The notes beneath the pieces are model-generated. The model had not been told where the DNA came from. It did not search any database and was given only the letters and a program-made list of their open reading frames with translations. A stretch of 64,000 nt of DNA from Gavia stellata (taxonomy: Eukaryota > Chordata > Aves > Gaviiformes > Gaviidae): positions 7,331,001 through 7,395,000 of the forward strand of contig NC_082611.1 in NCBI RefSeq assembly GCF_030936135.1, in the 5' to 3' direction. Below, one piece after another: positions 61,601 through 64,000 of this stretch. Position 1 is the first letter of the stretch. Every line of letters starts with the position of its first letter. Both the position numbers and the translations under genes were made by a program.

Positions 61601-64000
61601 CCACTGAAACAGAGAGTGAGGGATTTTAGCTTTAAATTTCAGAGGACACCCCCTTTTTTTCCCCCTCCTGATCCCCAACCTGTCTAAAGCCAGTCATTCA
61701 GGAGAGAGAAACTACAGTCTTTCATATTGCCCCCAAAGAAAGCTCTTTCTTAAGCCAATCCCAGCTTCGAGCCTAGAACAATTTTAAGAGATACACCAAA
61801 CCTGCAGACTATGCTTTTGAAGCCCACCATGATCCCAGGCTGGAGCAGTCCCAGGCAGAATAAGCTCCCCAGGGGCAGGCGCCACGGCTGACCCCCCAAA
61901 GGATCCCGCTGTGTGCCCCAGGGTTGATAAGCCCCAGGGTCTGGTGGTTTGCCCAGTCAGCCCTTTCCTCACCTCAAAACGGGGCCTCAAGGAAGGGAGG
62001 AGCGAGAAGTGGCACCCTTTTATAGTGTGAGCAACAGCTCAGCGATATGCTCCCTTGGGGCAAGGCATGCTCCACACTCACTGATTTCAAAAGAAGTTTT
62101 AAAAAAAAAAAAGTAAGAAGGAATGAGGAACTAACTCAACACACCCTGTAGGTAGGCTCTGGCTTCCCCTGGGAGAATGATAGCGTAAACCTCCAAACAG
62201 TATCTGTTTAATGTGTTATAAACAGCTTTTGCTTTTTATTATTCCCCCTCCTCAAACCTGAAACCACTGCTTCTTTACCAGATAATGCTCTGCCTTGACA
62301 GGATGGGAGACATGTTGTGTATGTAGAGATATAGATACTCTATCACCTATTTCCATTAATAGGTATTAAGAATAGGGATAGAAATGATAATCTCACTCTG
62401 TTGCATCCTGTGCCCAGTCTCCAAGAATCCTGTTACTTTATGTTTGAAACATCCTTTGGAGGTAGATGAATATAATCACCCCCCACTCATTCCTGGCTCT
62501 GGAAATGGCAGCGCACTTAGAAACACGCTTACCGCAAGCTCGGGCTTTGGCTACAGCAATTCCGCACTTCACATGCGTGTGCTTAAGGGCTTTGCTGGAC
62601 GGGCTGAGCTAGTGAGCTTGATATCTTGCAGGATAGGGTAGGAAGGCAGAGAGAGATTAAGGATTTTATCATGTTCCCAGGCAAGTTCAGTACAGAGTTT
62701 CATTGATTTCTGTGGAAGAGAAACCATCCCTAAACAGTTTGCACAGCTGGGAAGGAAGCCCAGGAGATCCTAGTGTCCCTTCCTTTCCTCGAACCATTAG
62801 GCTACACTTCTGGAAGAAAAATGGGACATGGGGGAATTTACACAACTGTGCAGGTTGCTCCAAAAAGAAGCAATACTGTTATATAATAACTAATATAAAT
62901 CTTTAATAATTACATGATAATATAAGTAATCCACAGTAAACTCTGCAGAAAGGCTGCATTAAGTGTAAGTGCAAGGCTGGAGGCTGTGCCTTTCAGAATA
63001 CCTTGGCAGTCTTACCAAAACAGCAGATAAGTGGAGATTGATACAACCTTGTCAGAAGTGTGGATTTTTTTTCTCCTTGTAGTACCCATACTTAGCTGAA
63101 ATTCCAGAGTGATTGCATTTTACTTGGGTATATCTCCTGCAGAAGTGGCACAAGCTGTATTAGGAAATAACTTACTGACATTCAAAGCATTTTTAGTGTA
63201 TCAGTAACCTCAAACAGTTCTTGTTAATTGCTGAAGTAATACTACCTTCACTTCTCAAACAGCATTAGCTCATTTTAGCCAGGCTGGGAATATGAAAGCA
63301 TTTCTAGTCTGGAACATCTCCTCTTAAGACTTTTGTAGATGCAGTCAGACTAGGTAGCTCAGTGTGCTCTGGTTTTCTCAAAGCTCTCTGAAAAAATTAT
63401 AATAATAATTGCAGTGTATTAGTTAGTCCTCAGGGATAGCTCCATTTTCCATGCATGTAACCTTTACTGCTTTGGGATACAAGCTATTTGTTTTGGCAGC
63501 CTGAAACAGCCCATAACTTCACCATGATAACCATTTTTAGTTTGGCCTGTAGATTTTTTTTTTTTCTTTTTCAAATCCGTCTGTCCTGAGAAGTCAAATT
63601 CCTGATTTTATCTTGCACCACCCACCCTCTTCACTTACAAAGGGGACCTCAGAACAATCCCTCGTCCTCTTGCCTTGCTCTCTGGTTTTCCCTTGCCTCG
63701 TTCTCAGAGAGATTCATATCTCTGTTTCACTATGTCTGTGTTAAACACTTCTGTCCCTGAAATTTCTGGACTCTGAAGTAGGGAGGTTCCATATTTATTA
63801 CCTTGCAATAACATCTGAAATACCTTTGCTGAATATACAAGTTTTAAGAACAAGAAAAACAACCCAGAAATCATTTTCCTGCCTGCCAGGTCTGACTATT
63901 ACACCTAGGATTTGGGTTGTTAGTTATAGCATCGTTACTGGGAAGATGGAGTCTGTTCTTTGGACTTAACAAAGCTGTTGATGATGGGTGCGTGCATGAG

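Larger units (their letters stand above)
40901..64000. other. 3' flank, no recognisable gene
   Basis: About 23 kb with short unrelated open frames on both strands and no recognised domain, exon series or RNA gene. It contains the palindromic repeats at 41028-41733 and 46099-46165, MIR-like fragments at 43691, 49070, 53790 and 58530, purine-rich runs at 50039-50055 and 52411-52466, and otherwise nothing I can name. Two AT-rich low-CpG stretches (about 52690-52890 and 57830-58220) could be conserved non-coding DNA, but this cannot be tested without other genomes. Confidence 0.65.

Overview
This is vertebrate nuclear DNA, most likely from a bird. Coding sequence is split into small exons with GT-AG introns. 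A CR1 retroposon 3' end with the avian-type 8-bp terminal repeats lies at 9,693-9,967. Decayed MIR-like and palindromic repeats, typical of sauropsid genomes, are scattered through the non-coding parts. I cannot name the species.

One gene is clearly supported: PDGFA (platelet-derived growth factor subunit A), complete on the + strand. Seven exons with coding sequence run from the ATG at 16,811 to a stop in exon 6 (37,489-37,491, long form, 211 aa) or in exon 7 (38,737-38,739, short form, 196 aa). All junctions are canonical and all phases fit. The protein has a signal peptide, a propeptide ending in a furin-type RRKR site at residues 83-86, an eight-cysteine cystine-knot growth-factor domain, and an alternatively spliced basic C-terminal tail encoded by exon 6.

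Layout: 1-15,040 is 5' flank with no recognisable gene, one CR1 fragment, a TA microsatellite and small repeats. About 15,050-18,520 is a large CpG island holding the candidate promoter, a long 5' leader with four upstream AUGs, exon 1, intron 1 (with a 23-unit hexamer minisatellite) and exon 2. 18,261-38,728 holds introns 2-6; intron 4 carries a second, isolated CpG island at about 31,540-31,960 with two identical ZNF143-like motifs. From 38,729 to roughly 39,500-40,900 is the 3' UTR, with several possible poly(A) signals. The remaining 23 kb is 3' flank with no recognisable gene, containing three neighbouring palindromic repeat copies at 41,028-41,733 and several MIR-like fragments.

I found no new multi-gene system. 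The points most worth following are (1) an upstream ORF whose stop codon overlaps the PDGFA start codon, (2) the hexamer tract in intron 1 with strong G-quadruplex potential on the template strand, and (3) the intronic CpG island as a candidate internal or antisense promoter.
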